Assembly (NCBI GenBank): GCA_028386065.3
Contig: JAKUCV010007477.1
Coordinates: 62,001 to 126,000 of the forward strand
Reading direction: 5' to 3'
Length of the DNA: 64,000 nucleotides
Source: Turnera subulata
Lineage: Eukaryota; Streptophyta; Magnoliopsida; Malpighiales; Passifloraceae
Part shown: positions 12,245-24,480 of the stretch, in pieces
How positions within the stretch are numbered: the stretch's first letter is position 1
How the letters are laid out: each line of letters starts with the position of its first letter
The notes under the pieces: generated by a model
The model's database searches: none
What the model saw: the letters and a program-made list of their open reading frames with translations, nothing else
Told to the model about the DNA's origin: nothing
Translations under genes and position numbers: made by a program

Positions 12245-12878
12245 TGTTGAGTGGTTTCCTCCTTTGTGGGGACCACTGTAAATAAAAAAATAAAAAAAGG
12301 AGAAGATGCAGTGGTTGCAGAAGGTGGTGCAGTGGTTGTGGAAGTGTTGGAGCTGGTGCAAGTGGAGCAGTTAGTGGAGCTTTGCAAGTTGGTCCCTATA
12401 GTTATAAAATCTTGCAATTTGGTCCCTGCGGAGTGCCTATAAATAGGCACCAATTCTTTTCTTCAAAGCATCCCAAGCATTCACAACAATTGTGAATAAG
12501 AGAGTGAAAGAGAGAGTGTGTGGGAGGGAAGAAAAATTGAGGAGAAAAATTCCCTTCTTAAAATTAGGGAGTGACAAAATAGTGAGAAAAAATACCTTAG
12601 GGGTATTTTTGACAAACACTTGAGAAACACATTGTGGGGCACTATTTTGGGTAGAACTCTAGGTTTGTTATACCTCTAAAATTTAGGGAAGTCTCTCTTG
12701 TAAGCCTACTATTTTTATAGTGGAAGTTTTTCCGGTGGGATCGGGATTGTGGACGTAGCCCGGAATTTGGGTGAACCACGTTAAATACTGTGTGTCATTT
12801 ATCTCTTTTTTTCCTCCACTTGTTTATTTCCTTGTGAGGTGTTATTATTTCCGCAAGATAGTGCCACCGGGCCCAACA
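12245..12878 (+). repeat. Copia 3' LTR (634 bp)
   Basis: Same length as the 5' LTR, five substitutions apart, ending CCCAACA and followed by the target duplication TATAT at 12879-12883. Confidence 0.95.
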
Positions 12879-13084
12879 TATATACACACACACTCTAGCA
12901 TGTGCATTATAACTCTCTGCAAGTCTTGCAAGTTTGTTCCCATAGCAGTGAACCCTCTCCATCTACATAGAAAAGTGCCCAGCTAGCAATACCAAGGCTA
13001 CATTTTCAATCCTGGATGTGGCTTGTTTAATTAATAAGATCATCAAGTTCATTATCAAGGTATTATATACCATAAATCATCTTT

Positions 13085-15016
13085 TATTTTATAACACGTT
13101 ATCAATACGAGTCTCTACTTTTATCATTTATATATATTTCTAAGGTGCTTATTACTACGTTATTAGCAAGATCATCAAGTTCACTAAGGTACTTATTTCT
13201 AAACTCTTCTTATTACTACTTTTATCATTTATATATAGGGTTAAACACCTTTTGTATACCTCGAGTTTTCCTTTTGTCTCGATCATATACCCCAGAGTTT
13301 CTCTGTCCCTTTTATGTACCCCGAGTTTTAATTTTTGTCCCTGTCATGTACCCGGGGCTGCCCAAGTGATGACATGGCCATTTACCGGGGTCCACTTGAC
13401 ACGTGTCGCAATTCTATTGGCAATACATGGATATTATTGTGGGCCCCACCTTATTTTCCAAATATTCTAGTTTGTGGGTCCCACAAAATTTCCACGTGGC
13501 GCTAATGGCAGATGGCCATCTCGTTCGGGCTCCCCGAGGTACACAAAAAGGACAAAAATTTAAACTCAGGGTACAGAAAAGGGACACAAAAACTCCGGGG
13601 TATACAATCGGGACAAAAAGAAAACTCGAGGTATATAAAAGGTGCTTAACCCTTTATATATATATAGTACTAGTACAACCGAAAAATTTATCGAGTAAGC
13701 ATACATATATTAAGTATTCTATATTGCTCAAAGATTTATTGAGTAAGCATATATATGTATATTACATTCTATATTGTTATTCTACTAATGCTGGCTGAAA
13801 GATTTATCGAGTAATTACGTATTCTATATTATCACTCTTATACTCTAATCATTTGTTTTATTCATTTTGTTATTATTTCACTATTGGTATTATGGCTAAT
13901 AATACAAAATTTGAATTTGAGATCCTTGACATTTTTGGAAGAAATTGTTTATCATGGGTAGTAGATGCTGAAATGCATCTAAATGCTAATGGTCTGGGAG
14001 ACCACTAAAGAAGGGTACAATGTCTTACTATCAAAGATCCTGTAGATCTTTGGAAGATTTTAAAAGAAATTTATGACCACCAGAAGATGGTTATTCTCCC
14101 AAAATTTTATTGCAAGTGTATGCATCTGAAGTTGCAAGATTTTAAATCAATGCATGAATATAATTCAGTTATATTTTGAATAAGTTCTCAGATGATATTG
14201 TGTGGAGAATATATTATTGATGTTGATACGAAAAAAATTATCTTTATGCATCAAATATGCTCCTACAGTAGCAATATGATGAAAAAGAATTCACGAAATA
14301 TTTGATTTAATCTCATACCTCATTGTGGCAGAACGGAGTAACGAGCTATAAATAAAAATTATTATGAATCCCGTCCAATTGACTCTGCTCCATTTCCTGA
14401 AGCAAATGTGACAGTATAATTATAATTGTGCCTGTGGCCGTGGACGTGGATGAAACCGTTCAATTACTATAACCGTAATGGTTACAAAAATGGCAAGGCT
14501 AAGAGTTTGCATTATGGATTCATTTTTTAAGAACATTTACATAGAGGTAAATGTTCTCATACATAAGTTTAAACAATTATTTATCTGTTGAGTACAACAT
14601 TGACTCTAAAATTTTAAACTTCATTATTGATGTTGACCCTAACACTCTCGTTCCAAGAGAACCACATACCACCCATGTTATTTTCTCCAGGAAGCTAAAA
14701 CCGATTTGTAGGAGGAAAACAGAATGGAATTACTCCATGATTTTCTTCATATTGCCACAAGGTTTCGGTGATCAATACCATGTTGGGCTTGTATTGATTC
14801 TTTAGTGGCAACCCAGACACTCTCGGGATACTCCGTGCCATCATGGAAACTTGATAATAACTACTCTGATTCAAAAATTGACAAGAAGGCTATAGCTGGA
14901 ATTCCTGAAGTCTATCAGAAATGAAAAATATAATAGAATTAGCTGAGCCATAGAAGAAAGCCATTAGGTTGCCTTGGTCCTCTAGGAAGAAATTTTCTTC
15001 CATAGGAGTTACAAAG
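13085..15016 (+). mobile_element. Degenerate Copia-family remnant, left part (copy 1)
   Basis: Sequence similar over long stretches to the interior of the element at 36173-44475. It opens with 'aacacgttatcaatacga', matching the post-LTR sequence of that copy. A decayed gag frame starts at 13890 (MANNTKFEFEILDIFGRN..., then LSWVVDAEMHLNANGLGD) and soon meets stops. The gag zinc-knuckle region follows at about 14370-14580. From about 14630 it matches the antisense insert at 38930-39400 of copy 2. The remnant is cut at 15016 by the Gypsy insertion and resumes at 32854. I found no LTR for it on the left. The 200 bp at 12884-13084 hold no recognisable gene. Confidence 0.7.
13238..13653 (+). mobile_element. 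MULE-like foldback MITE, copy 1 (416 bp)
   Basis: Begins GGGTTAAACACC and ends GGTGCTTAACCC. The two halves are long inverted repeats, each carrying the series 'cctcgagttt', 'tatacccc', 'atgtacc' and an ACACGTGTC-type motif on the left arm. It is flanked by the 10-bp direct repeat TTTATATATA (13228-13237 and 13654-13663). A 9-11-bp target duplication together with long terminal inverted repeats points to the Mutator superfamily. It has no coding capacity. Confidence 0.82.
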
Positions 15017-17550
15017 TGTAACAGCCCCAGGTAAAAAATTTATTTTTACCAGGACTGTTTAAGTTAATTCACAGTAATTTACCATTGATTTTAATCTTGG
15101 GTAATTAATTCGTGGTAAATCGAGCATTAGATTCTGAATCCGAGCCTTGTCCCACGTTCAGAATTTTTCTGCGGATTTTACGGACCAAAGTTGGGATTTT
15201 TTGGGTCCAAGAATCTTTAGAAAAGTCGGGTTTATCCTTGAGTTAACAGACCAGAAATAAAGATAAGTGGGTATATTGGATATTTTCTGGTCCAGGCGGG
15301 TCACACTTCACATGCAGCATAGTAACTGCATAATTGAGGATTCAATAATTCAGTCGCCTCTTCCTGTTATGCCTGTGATTAACCAGTTATTTTTCCGCCT
15401 ATTTAACGTGTGCTTCATCTGCCTCTATGCACACCACAACTACCCAGTACACACCATAACCACCATCACCTTACTCTCCTCTGCAACTTTCTCCTGCAAA
15501 AACTCAACTCTGCCAACCATCTTCCTACACTTCAAACCAGAAAAGAAAAAAATAATAAAACAATAAACAAGCAACACACACCATCCCAGCCGCCATGTCA
15601 CCCTCCCTCTCCCCTTCTTTTTTTCTTTTTCCTTCTCCACACCGCCGCCACCCGTGGCCGAGACTACCGTCCCCTCCACCTACAACCGTCGCCACCGAGT
15701 CACCAGTCGCCACCACCACTTTCCCTTCCTTCCTCCTCCCTCGCGGCCGCCCTTCCTGCTGCTCGTCGTTGCCGTCCAAGACGAGACGAACCCGACAAGA
15801 GCGAACTCGCCCCGCTGCCGACCACCTTCGCCCGATCTCCCAGCTCGCACCGCGCCACCTCGTCGCACTCCCTTGTCGCCGCGTGTCCTCGCCCAATCGT
15901 CGCCGCCGCTGCATCTTCCGAGGTGAGCTTGGGAAGAGATGACCAGGATGTGGGTCGCGGGTCGTGGGTAACCGGGTTGGTTTGATTGGGTTAGGTTGTG
16001 AGTTTTGTTGGGCTTGGTCTGATGGGTTTTGGGCTAGAAAGTTGGGTTTGGGCTGATGATTTGGTTTGGGCTAGCTGCGTGGGCCTGAGCTCATGTAGCA
16101 GACCAGGCCTAACCCTTGGGCCCGGTCCGAATAATAAAAAAAAAAAGAAGAAGAAGAATTCTGGAAAATATGATTATGGGAAGGAAAGTTAATTTTGGAA
16201 AAAAATATATATATATGGTAAAATAATTGTTAAGAGGGAAAATAATTTTAGAAAATATATATAGTGTATTATAATAATTATTTTGAGAAAAATAATTTAT
16301 GGAAAGGGTATTATCAAGGTAATAAAATACCAGAATAATATCCGGGTATAAGTATAAGTATAGTATGGTATTTTGACACTTGAAAATAAATGGTGAATTA
16401 TGATGATAATGGAGAATTAACCCGAGGGAGTAACCGAGACGAGTCAGTATTTATTTTTCGATACACAGTATTAGCATGGCATTTACATATCACCTTATGT
16501 GTGGATATTATTCGATTGATATAGGAGTTGGTAACGAGCAGTTTGCTGAGGAACCGGACTTGGAATCTGTTGGACAATTCCCATAATTGAGTAATCGGCT
16601 AAGGTGAGGATGGATAACCTTTGTTTTGTTGCCTGTAATACTTTGTGTGCTTTGTTGTTTGATTGAACTGCTGAGATGTTGATTGCTGTCTGTTTGACTG
16701 CTGTGGTTATCATTGTTGTTATTGGACTATTGTGTTGTGATTGATGTTGAACAATTGACTGTGGATAATTGAGAAAAGGAAAATGGAAAATAGAAATGGT
16801 TTGAAAATTAATTTTGGGTGCTATGGTCGGTTACTTGGTATAGTATTTTTTGGGATGTTGATCCCGGTATGGTAATTTTGGGTTGTTGAACCCGGTATGG
16901 TTATTTTGTGACGTGGTCCCGGTATGGTAAGATTTGATATGGTTCTCTTTGACCTGGCATCCGGAATTAATTGATAACCTGGTACGACCCTAGCTTGTCC
17001 AGTGACGGGGCCCGGAAGAAAATTGGAAATAATAATTAATATTCTTTTGGTCTTGACTCAGTATTGTTTGAGATGTGCTATTGCTTGCCTGTGATTTCTT
17101 TTAAGTATTATGATTGCCTGCATATCACTGTTTATCCTTTGTCGGTGAGCACTTCGGACTCACCCCTCGCCTGCAGGGTTTCATCCCGTAGGTTAAGTTG
17201 TTTCGTAGTTCAGGTACGACGTTCGATGGCTGCTGCTTTCTTCTCCACCTGACTCTAGATCCATACCACCGCTGCATGTGCATATAAGTCTTCTGCTGTT
17301 GTGTTATATATGTTGCTGTGTTGCTGCTTTTCTATATGGCTTATGATGATGTTTATACTGGATATGCTGCTGCTGTTGAGCTAGTGTGTGGTTTGAATAA
17401 TGGTCCCCGTGTAAGGGTGACGGATGATGTTTCTGTTGTACTTGGATTTATCGTGTAGTAATTTGACTACGATGTACTGTCTGTTCTATCAATAAGAATA
17501 GTTTCGATACGTGTTTACTGTGTACGGTAAATACGGGTCGGGGCACTTCA
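15017..17550 (+). repeat. Gypsy 5' LTR (2,534 bp)
   Basis: Long LTR typical of Del/Tekay elements. It contains a GC-rich CT-repeat section (15590-15930) with open frames that are not genes, an AT-rich section (16130-16400), and ends 'gggcacttca' at 17550. The 3' LTR is about 100 bp longer because of extra segments such as that near 32000-32056. Confidence 0.9.
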
Positions 17551-17553
17551 GTT

Positions 17554-17565
17554 TGGTAGCGGAGC
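17554..17565 (+). other. Gypsy primer binding site
   Basis: TGGTAGCGGAGC starts three bases after the 5' LTR, identical to the site in the Copia at 7954. Confidence 0.7.
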
Positions 17566-17671
17566 AGGCAGTAGGTCATTAGGGACATGATTATGATTGC
17601 ATGGTTGCTTGTTTGTGCATAAGATCTGCCGTGATATGAATGCATGCATATACATTCTCATATAGGTACGA

Positions 17672-19750
17672 ATGGATCCGGTTGGAGGGAATCAGCATGC
17701 TGGAGTTCGCCTAGATGACGATCAGATATCGGTGGATCAACCGCAACAAGTTGCGGGAGGTCCGAAACACCCTACGAATGTTCCTTTGGGAGACCCTATG
17801 CAGATGTTAAACGTGGTAACTCAGATTCTGCAAAGGCAAGATGCCAGAGATGCCCGTATCGATAGCATGGAAGCTCGGGAACAGGAAAATCAGGGACCTA
17901 TTGTGAATCCAGTGTATATGAAGCTGGAAAAGCTTGGGGCTGAGATTTTCACCGGTATCACTACACTACAGGATGATGATCAGTGGCTCCGTCAGATGAA
18001 TCGAGTGATGCTGAAACTGACATGCATGAATGACAAGTGGGCAAGATATGCCGCTGCTATGTTCAGAGGAGTTGCTGTTGATTGGTGGGAGTCTGCGACC
18101 AGAGATTTGCCAACGCCTATCACTATACCATGGAATCAGTTCATGAGTATGTTCTGAAGGAAGTTTGTTTCTAAGACGTACCAGGACCAGCTGAAGCGAG
18201 AGTTTCTGGGGTTACAACAGGGCGCAGAACAGACGGTTAATGAGTATGAGGTCCAGTTCAACCGCCTGTCTATCTACGCTAGTGAATTTGTGGCTACTCA
18301 GGAGGCTAGATGCCGACGTTTCTGGGATGGTCTTCGATCTGGCATCCAGACAGTCATGGGGTGCAAGGTCTGTGAGACTCACCAGGATATGCTATCAGAT
18401 GCCTTGAGAGCCGAGATTATTTGGCTGGGTAATGAGAGAGAGCAACAGGAGATATGCAAGAGACAAGTTGCACAGAGTTCTGGGGGACAGAACAAGAGGT
18501 TCCAGACACCTGCTAACCGATCAGGGTATGGACAGAGCAACTCTATGCCAGTGAGTTAGGGACGTGGATGGAACAACAATACTTACAACCGAGGTAGTTC
18601 TTGGACTCAGTCTGGAGGGACTTCATCTGGGAATACTCACCCGAGACTTCCTCTGTCTCAGGTGAGGTGCTATAAGTGTAACGAAGTTGGGCACTACAGA
18701 TATTCTTGTCTCAAGTTGGGAAGATCCGGAGGTACAACACCTACTCAGACAGTGCAAGCTTCAGTTGCCAGTGTTCCTAGTGGTTCTGGAGTTGGCCGAG
18801 GCTGAGGACGTGGAGCTGTTCCTGCTAGAACCAAGTCAGCCATGAACCAGAGTGCAGTTGTGCCGAGAGCATTTGTTATCACCGCTGATGAGGATCTGGA
18901 GAATGTCGATGTCATAGCAGGTATTTTTATAGTCTTTGGTAGTACTGCATATACTTTGATTGATCCTGGTGCTACGCATTCTTTTGTCACGTAAAGTTTT
19001 GCAACACAACATAACTGTACGGAAGAAAACTTAACTTGTCCGATGAGGGTTAGGTTACCTGCGGGTATAGTGGTCCGATTAACCCATGTGTGTAGAGATG
19101 TTTCGCTTTCGTACGATAATAAGGTTTTTCTTGCACGGTTGGTTGTGATGAACATGGGAGGTTTTGATATCATTCTGGGGATGGATTGGTTGTCGAGATA
19201 CAGTGCTTTGGTAAACTGTCGAACCAAGGAAGTGTTGTTGACTTCCGATGGTGGACGACAGGTTTTGTTGATAGGTATTGGGAGAGTTGCTACTACATGT
19301 ATTATCTCTGCTAATCAGGATGTCGGAATGAAGCCGCATGGTCCAGATGCCTTGTTGACTCACATCAAAGGCGAGGATGTTCAGACTCCAGTTTTGGGGG
19401 ACATCACAGTTGTCAGGGAGTTTCCAGATGTGTTTCTAGAGGATTTACCAGGATTGTCACCTGACAGAGAAGTTGAGTACACCATCGACTTGATGCCGGG
19501 AGTGACACCTATTTCGATGGAACCGTACCGGATGGCACCAACAAAACTCCAGGAGTTGAACAAGCAGTTAGATGAGCTGTTAGAGAAAGGTTTTATCAGT
19601 CCTAGTACATCACCTTAGGGATCACCAGTTCTGTTTGTAAAGAAGAAAGATGACAATCTGCGTATCTGTGTGGACTACCGCCAGTTGAATAAAGTGACAG
19701 TGAAGAACAAGTATTCGCTTCCCATAATTGATGATTTTTTCATCAGTTAC
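17672..19750 (+). pseudogene. Gypsy Gag, protease and start of RT (frame 1 of 3)
   Basis: Reads from MDPVGGNQHAG at 17672. The Gag region has 'FRGVAVDWWESATRD' and 'SKTYQDQLKREFLGL'. A zinc knuckle CYKCNEVGHYRYSC lies near 18670-18712. The protease shows LIDPGATHSF, where DPGA replaces the more usual DSGA. RT begins with '[20 protein letters not shown]'. The same frame is kept throughout, but stops fall at 18155, 18557, 18803, 18993 and 19616. The stop at 18803 sits in a Gly-Arg repeat where CGA must have become TGA, and that at 19616 replaces the Trp of a conserved S-P-W-G motif. A frame change near 19755 ends this segment. Confidence 0.85.
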
Positions 19751-19754
19751 AGGG

Positions 19755-20832
19755 AGCTACCGTGTTTTCCAAGACTGATCTTCGATCTGGATATCATCAA
19801 TTCAAGATTGCATAGAGGGACATACCGAAGACAGCCTTCCGTACTCGGTATGGTCACTTCGAGTTCACAGTGGTTCCTTTTGGCTTGACTAATGCACCTG
19901 CAGTTTTCATGTGCTTGATGCACTTGGTCCTGAACGAGTTCTTGGATAAGTTCGTGGTAGTCTTCATCGACGATATTCTGATATACTCCAAGAACAGGGA
20001 AGAACATGAAGAGCACCTGAGAGTAGTACTGCAGAGATTGCGAGAGAAAGAGTTGTATGCCAAGTTCAGCAAGTGCGAATTCTGGCTTGAAGAGGTAGCA
20101 TTCCTTGGACATGTTGTATTCGGAGATGGGATTAAGGTTAACCCAGCCAAAGTGAAAGCTGTTCTAGAGTGGGAGTCACCCAAGACGGTACCCGAAGTCA
20201 GAAGTTTTCTTGGCCTTGCAGAATATTACCGGAGATTCATTGAGGGTTTTTCTTTGATAGCCTGTCCTATGACCAAACTGTTGAAGAAAAATCAAGCATT
20301 CGTTTGGAGTGAAGCCTGCCAGAAGAGTTTTGATGAACTAAAGAAGAAGTTGACATCAACGCCAGTTTTGACAGTACCTAAGCTAGGAGTGGAGTATGTG
20401 TTGTTTTGCGATGCTTCAGGTCTTGGTTTGGGAGCAGTTCTAATGCAAGAAGGCTGAGTGATTGCTTATGCTTCGAGATAGTTGAGGCCACATGAGAAGA
20501 ATTATCCGACACATGATCTAGAGATGGCCGCAGTGATCCTTGCTTTGAAGATTTGGTGACATTACCTGTTCGGAGAGAGATGCCGGATTTTCACAGATCA
20601 TAAGAGTCTCAAGTACATCATGACTCAGAAGGAACTTAATCTGCGACAAAGATGTTGGGTTGAGTTGCTGAATGATTATGATTGTACTATTGAGTATCAC
20701 CCTGGAAAAACTAATGTTGTAGCTGATGCTTTGAGCCGGAGACAACCAGAAGATGCTTTCACGACCTACTCGATATCCTCACTTATCGAGTTAAGGAAGA
20801 TGGGAGTTAATTTGTCAGTTGATGAGACATGA
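19755..20832 (+). pseudogene. Gypsy RT and RNase H (frame 2 of 3)
   Basis: Continues the polyprotein in a new frame: '[13 protein letters not shown]', a TAG near 19822, '[16 protein letters not shown]', then the catalytic V-F-I-D-D box at about 19950-19980. The RNase H region follows with '[14 protein letters not shown]' and '[10 protein letters not shown]', then '[15 protein letters not shown]'. Stops at 20455 (CGA to TGA), 20479 (CAG to TAG) and 20557 (CGA to TGA) each fit one transition in a conserved Arg or Gln codon. A final frame change before 20979 leads to integrase. Confidence 0.85.
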
Positions 20833-20869
20833 ACTTTGTTGACACATATTGAAGTCAATCTAACCTGAG

Positions 20870-22337
20870 AGGCTGGATTGTAGAACTACAAGATGGAGAT
20901 CCCGACCTGATCAAGCTGAAGGAAGCATTCCGCAGTGGAAAAGAAGATAAGTTTCACATAGCAGAAGATAGTGCACTGATGCTGGGAAAACGTCTATGTG
21001 TACCCAGTATTGGTGACCTGCGCAGTCAGATTCTAGAAGAGGGACATATGACACCGTATGCTATGCATCTCGGGAGCACCAAGATATATCAGAATTTGAG
21101 AAGTCATTTTTGGTGGCCGCGAATGAAGAAAGATGTAGCAGAATATGTTGCTAAGTGCATCACCTGCCAGCAAGTGAAAGCTGAGCATCAGGCTCCAGCT
21201 GGAAAGATAAGATCGTTGACAGTGCCAGAATGGAAATGGGAGATGATCACTATGGATTTTGTGGTCGGATTACCGTTGACTCGGAGACAGTATGATGCTA
21301 TCTGGGTTATCGTTGACCGACTTACAAAATCAGCTCATTTTCTTCCCATTCGACAGACAGATACCTTGGATAAGTTGGTGAAGCAGTATGTTGCAGAGAT
21401 TGTAAGGCTACACGGAATTCCTAAGTCCATAGTCTCAGATAGAGATCCGAGATTCACATCATGGTTTTGGAAGAGTCTGCTAACAGCTTTGGGTACGAAG
21501 TTGAGTTTCAGTACCGCGTTTCATCCTCAGACAGACAGACAGTCAGAGAGGACTATTCAGACACTAGAAGACATGCTAAGGGCTTGTGCTCTTAACTTCA
21601 GTGGGAGTTGGGATCAGTATCTGCCTTTAGCGGAGTTTGCCTACAACAACAGTTTTCATTCTAGAATTGGCATGCCACCGTTTGAAGCTCTTTACGGAAG
21701 GAAATACCGAAGTCCAGTTTGTTGGGATGTAGAAGGTCTTCGTTTGATCGTTGGTCCAGATTTGGTTTAGCAGATAGTTGATAAGATTCAGACAGTCAAG
21801 CAGAGTATGAGAGCAGCATAGGACCGACAGAAGAGCTATGCTGATAAGCATCGTCGTGAGATGGAGTACCAGGTGGGAGAAAAAGTTTTCCTCCGAGTTG
21901 CACCTTGGAAGGGTGTTATCAGATTCGGGAAAAGAGGAAAGCTGAGTCCCAGGTACATCGGGCCGTATGAGATCGTGGAAAGGGTTGGACACTTGGCGTA
22001 CAGATTATCTTTACCAGAGGTGTTGTCACGGATTCACAACGTGTTTCATGTTTCCATGTTGAGGAGGTACAGATCAGATTCGAGTCATGTAGTTAGTACA
22101 ACTGATGTTGAGGTCGCAGAGGATCTTACGTATACAGAGTTGCCAGAGCAGATTCTTGCCCGAGAGGTCAGACAGTTGAGGAACCGAGTTATTCCGATGG
22201 TAAAGGTAAAGTGGAGCAAGCACTCTGCAAACGAGTCTATGTGGGAAGTCGAGGAGCATATGTGTTCTCAGTATCCGCACTTGTTCACAGCTTCGGAGAG
22301 AATTTCGGGGACGAAATTCTTTTTAAGGTGGGTAGGC
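20870..22337 (+). pseudogene. Gypsy integrase and chromodomain-like C-terminus (frame 3 of 3)
   Basis: The integrase zinc-binding part includes 'HLGSTKIYQNLRSHFWWP' and a C-I-T-C pair. The catalytic core has Asp in ITMDFVVGLP, Asp in VSDRDPRFTS and Glu in RQSERTIQTL, so the D-D-E triad survives. TAG codons at 21768 and 21819 both replace Gln in conserved positions. The tail has 'IGPYEIVERVGHLAYRL' (GPY/F module), 'IHNVFHVSMLRRY', and a chromodomain-like segment 'VKVKWSKHSANESMWEVE'. Such chromodomains steer integration toward particular chromatin. The frame runs 45 bp into the 3' LTR before stopping at 22380. Confidence 0.87.
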
Positions 22338-23682
22338 TGTAACAGCCCAGGTAAAAATTTTATTTTTACCAGGACTTTTTAAGTTAATTTACAGTAATTT
22401 ACCATTGATTTTAATCCTGGGTAATTAATTCGTGGTAAATCGAGCATTGGATTCCGAAACCAAGCCTTGTCCCACGTTTGGGATTTTTCTGCGGATTTTA
22501 CGAACCAAAGTTGGGATTTTTCGGGTCCAGGAATCTTCAGAAAAGCCGGGTTTATCCTTGAGTTAACGGACCAAAAAAAAAGATAAGTGGGTATATTGGA
22601 TATTTTCTGGTCCAGGCGGGTCACACTTCACATGCAGCATAGTAATTGCATAATTGAAGACTCAATAATTCAGCTGCCTCTTCCTGTTATGTCTGTGATT
22701 AACTAGTTATTTTTCTGCCTATTTAACGTGTGCTTCATCTGCCTCTATGCACACCACAACTACCTAGTACACACCATAATCACCATCACCTTACTCTCCT
22801 CTGCAACTTTTTTCCTGCAAAAACTCAACTCTGCCAACCATCATCCTACACTTCAAACCAGAAAAGAAAAAAATAATAAAAAAATAAACAAGCAACACAC
22901 ACCATCCCAGCCGCCATGTCACCCTCCCTCTCCCCTTCTTCTTTTCTTTTTCCTTCTCCACACCGCCGCCACCTGTGGCTGAGATTACCGTCCCCTCCAC
23001 CTGCAACCGTTGCCACCGAGTCACCAGTCGCCACCACCACTTTCCGTTCCTTCCTCCTCCCTCGCGGCCGCCCTTCCTGCTGCTCGTTGTCGCCGTCCAA
23101 GACGAGACGAACTCGACAAGAGCGAACTCGCCCCGCTGCTGGCCACCTTCGCCCGATCTCCCAGCTCGCACTGCGCCACCTCGTCGCACTCCCTTTTCGC
23201 CGTCGCGTGCCGTTCTTGTCGCCGCGCGTCCTCGCCCAATCCTCGCCGCCGCTGCATCTTCCGAGGTGAGCTTGGGAAGAGATGACCCGGATGTGGGTCG
23301 CGGGTCGTGGGTAACCCGGTTGGTTTGATTGGATTAGGTTGTGAGTTTTGTTGGGCTTGGTCAGATGGGTTTTGGGCTGGAAAGTTGGGTTTGGGCTAGC
23401 TGCGTGGGCCTGAGCTTATGTAGCAGACCAGGCCTAACCCATGGGCCCAGTCCGAATAATAAAAAAAAGAAGAAGAAGAATTCTGGAAAATATGATTATG
23501 GGAAGGAAAGTTAATTTTGGAAAAAAATATATATATGGTAAAATAATTGTTAAGAGGGAAAATAATTTTGGAAAATATATATAGTGTATTATAATAATTA
23601 TTTTGAGAAAAATAATTATGGAAAGGGTATTATCAAGGTAATAAAATACCGGAATAATATCCGGGTATAAGTATAAGTATAG
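22338..23682 (+). repeat. Gypsy 3' LTR, left part
   Basis: Starts TGTAACAGCC and matches 15017-16370 of the 5' LTR. It breaks after TATAG (23678-23682), where the nested element begins. The segment at 22916-23330 encodes proline/arginine-rich open frames in several phases that mirror those in the 5' LTR; they reflect base composition, not genes. Confidence 0.9.
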
Positions 23683-24436
23683 TGATACGAGCAAACCAAC
23701 ACCAAGTGGAACTCAAGAAGGTGATGACGCCATTAGCTTTCCTCAAGGACCAGTCACAAGGGCTCGATTGAAGATGATAAAGAATCGCATGCTACATTAT
23801 GCTCAAGCTTGGGTCAATCGGGAATTACAAGAAGATAAGTTGGAAAAGTTCAGAAAATAAATTTAAAGAGATTCCTAAGTTTGTGAGCATTTTGAAGGAT
23901 TCAAGTCAAAAGTAGCCATTTTTTACCGTTCAACCGGGAATTACTGCTCACTGCCGGAAATCACTATTCACCGCCGGAAATTACTATTCACCGCCGGCGT
24001 TTACTGTTCATTTTCAGGCTGGAAAACCACTTTGGAGCTGGAGATTCCCACTATTCAGATTGAGTGGACTTTCATTATTTGGTTTGTTGGTGTGCACTAA
24101 AGAAAACAAAAGAAAAAGAAAGCTAAATCATTGTGTTTTATGCTTTGCATTTTAAATTCAATCCTTTGCTTTTTGGCTTCTATAAAAGCCAACCATGTAT
24201 CAAGTTTGTAATCAGATTATGAATGNACTCTTTAGGATTGATTTCTCTTATCAAGTGTTATTACTTGTGGTGATTAATCAACTCCTTGTATTCCTCATTA
24301 TTTGTTGCCTAATCCTTTGAGTTTAGGAGGTGAAGAATAGGAATACTAAACCCTAGTTTGATTGGAGATTGGAGGTCTTGGGATCAATTAGTTGCAGAGG
24401 TGAACCTAGTGGAATTCTAGGGTTGCTGCTGCATCA
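23683..24436 (+). repeat. Nested element 5' LTR
   Basis: Begins TGATACGAGC and ends CTGCATCA. It includes a triplet of ~22-bp repeats 'actattcaccgccggaaatt' (23941-24010) and a TATA box (tataaaag at 24181). It lacks about 90 bp found in the 3' LTR, at a point where a single unknown base is recorded (24226), so the loss may be an assembly artefact. Confidence 0.88.
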
Positions 24437-24438
24437 TT

Positions 24439-24450
24439 TGGTAGCGGAGC
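24439..24450 (+). other. Nested element primer binding site
   Basis: TGGTAGCGGAGC, two bases after the LTR, the third identical copy of this site in the window. Confidence 0.68.
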
Positions 24451-24480
24451 TTACAGGTTCAATCAATCATACCTTGTGTT

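Larger units (their letters stand above)
7318..12878 (+). mobile_element. Ty1/Copia LTR retrotransposon, nearly intact, TSD TATAT
   Basis: A complete element of 5,561 bp. Two 634-bp LTRs begin TGTTGAG and end CCCAACA. They are flanked by the 5-bp target duplication TATAT (7313-7317 and 12879-12883). A primer binding site follows the 5' LTR and a polypurine tract precedes the 3' LTR. One continuous Gag-Pol frame fills the interior, with integrase before reverse transcriptase, which defines Copia order. The protein is close in motif content to the Tnt1/Tork group. By eye the LTRs differ by five substitutions and no indels, so the insertion is recent. The only visible coding defect is one TAG codon. 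Confidence 0.95.

Noticed and set aside
15410..15985. Proline/arginine-rich open frames as host genes
   Set aside because: They lie inside a Gypsy LTR, are open in several phases on both strands, and recur in the other LTR with frameshifts; the openness follows from CT-rich composition.
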